Source of the DNA: Massilia frigida
Lineage (GTDB): Bacteria; Pseudomonadota; Gammaproteobacteria; Burkholderiales; Burkholderiaceae_D
Direction: 5' to 3'
NCBI RefSeq assembly: GCF_011682175.1
Contig: NZ_WHJG01000032.1
Span: 1 to 64,000, forward strand
DNA: 64,000 bases
Shown one piece after another: positions 61,637-64,000 of the stretch. The position numbers and the translations under genes are program-made. The notes beneath the pieces were generated by a model. The model did not search any database. It was not told the DNA's origin and saw only the letters and a list, made by a program, of their open reading frames with translations. Each line of letters begins with the position of its first letter. Within the stretch, counting starts at the first letter, position 1.

Positions 61637-63919
61637 TTAGAACGCGTACTTGATGGTGGCCTTGATGGCACGGCCGCTGATCGAACGGGCGGCGTGGCCG
61701 TCGCCTTCGACTTCGGTGTAGCCGATCTTGTTGAACAGGTTGTTCGCGCTCAGCGCGAGCTGGGTACGCTCGCCCAACTGGTAATTGAAGAAGCCATGCA
61801 CCACCGCGTAGGCCGGCATGATGATCGTGTGCGCGTCGTCGGCCCACGACTTGCCGGTGCCGATCGCGCTCACGCCGAAGCTGGCGTCCCCAATCACGTA
61901 GCTCGGCGTGAGCTGGTACACCACCTTGGCCTGGCGCCGTGGCGTGTTGCCGATAATGGCCTCGGCGCCGGGCGCGGTGGCGGTGATCCTGGCATGCGTC
62001 CAGGTGAGGCCGCCGGCCACGCGCAGCGCGCCGCCGTTGTAGGCCGCTTCCAGCTCGACGCCCTTGGCGTCGTAGCTGTTGGCGGTGCTGCGCTGGGTGG
62101 TCGCCTCGTAATTCGATTCGCGCGTCTTTGCCTGGAACACGGTGGCAAAGGTACTGATGCCGCCCTTGCGCCATTTGACGCCGCCTTCGAGCTGCTTGAC
62201 CGTGTTGATGCTGACCGGCGCGCTGCCGTCCAGCGGAGCGCCGAACAGGATGCGGTCGGCATTGAAGGCGACGCCGTCGCTGGCGCGCGCGAACACCGCC
62301 AGGCCGGTGCCCAGCCTGTAGTTGCCGCCCACCGAATACGAGGTGCGCGCAAGGTCATAGTCGATCCGCTGCGCCGTCGCCGGATCGTAGCGCGTGGCAG
62401 CGCTGGCGATGTTGGCGCTGCCGCTGGCGCTTTGCATGTCGCGCCGCAGGCTGGCGTCGACATTCAATGCGCCGCGCTCGACACCCAGGTTCACATAAGG
62501 AGAGGTCAGCTTGTATTGCATGTCGACCGCGCGCGAACAGCAGGCGCCGAACGCCGGTCCGACCAGGCCCGGGGTGGCGCTGGCGGTGCGCAGCAGCGCC
62601 GGCTGGTCGCCGCTGGCCTGCATCAGGTACTCGTTGAAGTTCCAGGTCAGCCCGAGGTTTTGCACGGACAGGTACAGGCCGCCCGTGGCGGTTAGCTTGG
62701 TGCCCTGGTCCAGGGTAAAGGCCTTCGACAGGCGGGTGTCGTTGAACACGGCGCCGGCGTCGTCGATCGAGGTATTGAATACCACGGCGGAAAAGGCGCG
62801 GCCGCTGTAGGCCTTGCCGGCGTTCGGCCCGGTGGCGAAGGTGTACTCGCCCATGCTGCCGTTGTTGCCCGCGAAGACGCCGATAAAGCGGCCCGTGTTA
62901 TCCGACCAGCGCAGGTTGTCGCTCAGGGTCCAGGCGTCGCCCAGGGTGAAGCGCGCTTCCAGGCCGATGGCGGTGCTCTTGACCGCCAGGCCATCGTTCA
63001 CATCGCTAGCGACCTTGCCGTTGTCCTTGGCAAGCGTGACGTCGCGCACCCAGTGCGGCGAATAGAAGCTCACCTCGCGCGGATCGATGCCGGGGATCTC
63101 GGAGATGACCTTGTTGTTCACCTGGACCGGCACCGGCATGCCGGCCGGCGTCTTGTCGTTGACGTGCTTGAACGACAAGCGGATGAAACCATTATCCAGT
63201 TCATGGGTGACATTGGCGCGGATCTGGCCGCCCTGCTCGGTGTTCATGCCGGTCTTGCGGATACCTTCGCCGTAGCGGTAAAAGCCGCCCACGAAGAAGC
63301 GCGTCCTGTCCGACAAGGGCGCGCCATAGTCGAAGTCGACCCGCGTGGTGTCGTAATCGAGGCCCTTGGTCAGGCCGACGCTGCCGCCCTTCTCCACCCC
63401 GCTCTTGCTGATGAAGTTGATGATGCCGCCCGGCGCATTGCTGGCCAGGGTCGATGCGGAACCGCCGCGCACCACTTCCAGGTGATCGAGGCCGCCGTCG
63501 ATCTTGACGTAGCTGTCCGGCGTGACGAAGTTGAAGTCGCCCGATTGCAGCACCGGCAGGCCGTCTTCCTGGATCTGCACGTAGCGCGCGCCGCCGGCCG
63601 ACACTGGCACGCCGCGCACCGAGATGTTGGCATTGCCTTCACCCCCGGATGACTCCGAGCGCACGCCTGGGATCGAGCGCAGCACGTCGGCCGCGCTGGT
63701 GGGCGCGGTCTTGAGGACGGCGTCGAGCTCCAGGGTGCTGAGCGAGACGCTCGACTTCATTTTCGACGCGCCGCCGCTGGTGCCGGTGACGACGACGCGC
63801 TCCATGTTCAGGCCATCGGTGGCGGGCACCTCGGTGGACGGGGTTTGCTGGGCGGCGGCGCCGATGTGAAGCACCGCGATGGACACGGCCGCGGCCATGC
63901 GGTTGGTCTGGAATTTCAT
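61637..63919 (-). CDS. TonB-dependent receptor, probably for sucrose (SuxA-like)
   Basis: Outer-membrane active transporter of 760 residues. A signal peptide ends AVLHIGAAAQ; a TonB box-like MERVVVTGTS follows; the plug has SAADVLRSIPGVRSESSGGE and HLEVVRGGSASTLASNAPGG; the barrel ends in LALSANNLFNKIGYTEVEGD and ATIKYAF with the C-terminal Phe. GGAGGAG lies just before the ATG at 63919. First gene of the locus; a regulator may lie beyond the window. Substrate inferred from the four genes downstream. Confidence 0.9.
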   Translation of the reverse strand: MKFQTNRMAAAVSIAVLHIGAAAQQTPSTEVPATDGLNMERVVVTGTSGGASKMKSSVSLSTLELDAVLKTAPTSAADVLRSIPGVRSESSGGEGNANISVRGVPVSAGGARYVQIQEDGLPVLQSGDFNFVTPDSYVKIDGGLDHLEVVRGGSASTLASNAPGGIINFISKSGVEKGGSVGLTKGLDYDTTRVDFDYGAPLSDRTRFFVGGFYRYGEGIRKTGMNTEQGGQIRANVTHELDNGFIRLSFKHVNDKTPAGMPVPVQVNNKVISEIPGIDPREVSFYSPHWVRDVTLAKDNGKVASDVNDGLAVKSTAIGLEARFTLGDAWTLSDNLRWSDNTGRFIGVFAGNNGSMGEYTFATGPNAGKAYSGRAFSAVVFNTSIDDAGAVFNDTRLSKAFTLDQGTKLTATGGLYLSVQNLGLTWNFNEYLMQASGDQPALLRTASATPGLVGPAFGACCSRAVDMQYKLTSPYVNLGVERGALNVDASLRRDMQSASGSANIASAATRYDPATAQRIDYDLARTSYSVGGNYRLGTGLAVFARASDGVAFNADRILFGAPLDGSAPVSINTVKQLEGGVKWRKGGISTFATVFQAKTRESNYEATTQRSTANSYDAKGVELEAAYNGGALRVAGGLTWTHARITATAPGAEAIIGNTPRRQAKVVYQLTPSYVIGDASFGVSAIGTGKSWADDAHTIIMPAYAVVHGFFNYQLGERTQLALSANNLFNKIGYTEVEGDGHAARSISGRAIKATIKYAF

Positions 63920-64000
63920 AGTCTCCTCCGGTAGGGGATGCGCCGTAGACCGGCGCTTATTGGTGTGTGCGAGCAGATTATGACTCAAGCAATTTTTTAA

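Overview
The window looks like a chromosomal segment of a GC-rich betaproteobacterium of the Oxalobacteraceae (Massilia, Duganella or Janthinobacterium type). The basis is the gene order (leuS-lptE-holA-proA, lptD-surA-pdxA-rsmA, divergent bamE/fur, hrcA), the split transhydrogenase alpha subunit (pntAa-pntAb-pntB) and the protein sequence style. The genus is an inference; no rRNA or tRNA gene was seen.

Layout. 1-1400: the right end of an IS66-family element cuts into an AT-richer AAA15-type ATPase gene sitting directly behind proA. 1417-6937: housekeeping operon leuS-lptE-holA-proA. 7198-8194: two overlapping genes for small membrane-anchored coiled-coil proteins, one with a 33-bp repeat array. 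8259-9464: AraC-type regulator and VOC protein. 9520-11755: dapB-exbB-exbD-barstar-like operon. 11787-14748: bamE, fur, hrcA and a HAD phosphatase. 14951-16224: two paralogous lipoproteins. 16413-20377: serine hydrolase with TPR tail, then a Tat-exported PhoX phosphatase behind a four-repeat Pho box. 20523-26451: envelope operon lptD-surA-pdxA-rsmA-DUF5710. 26549-30819: amgK-murU-pepP-ubiH, with the peptidoglycan sugar recycling bypass. 30829-32496: chemoreceptor.

32497-36403 is the accessory island: a gene-poor stretch, a gene fragment cut at an IS edge, a complete IS66-family element without target duplication, and divergent genes for a VirB1-like lytic transglycosylase and an exported Nuc-type phospholipase D-like protein whose HKD lysine is replaced by Asn. 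An AT-rich spacer between them carries helically phased direct repeats. This may be the scar of a lost conjugative element.

36474-45041: transhydrogenase genes, nudJ-mnmA-DUF2812, and a four-gene unit gst-xni-pseudoreceiver-TPR. 45113-52026: membrane-anchored FMN glutamate-synthase-like protein, CocE-type hydrolase, and a lipoprotein esterase next to a beta-propeller protein. 52123-56276: iron block with feoA-feoB-Cys-rich partner, a Fur box, bfd-tonB and bfr; with exbBD and fur elsewhere in the window it covers iron uptake, storage and control. 56415-63919: sucrose locus in the order TonB receptor, amylosucrase/sucrose hydrolase, PfkB kinase, MFS transporter, second PfkB kinase, resembling the sux loci of xanthomonads.

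I did not find one large, clearly new system. The best leads are the IS-truncated ATPase, the T4SS-like remnant with its catalytically altered PLD protein, the pseudoreceiver/TPR pair, the orphan barstar coupled to exbBD, and the hendecad-repeat coiled-coil pair.
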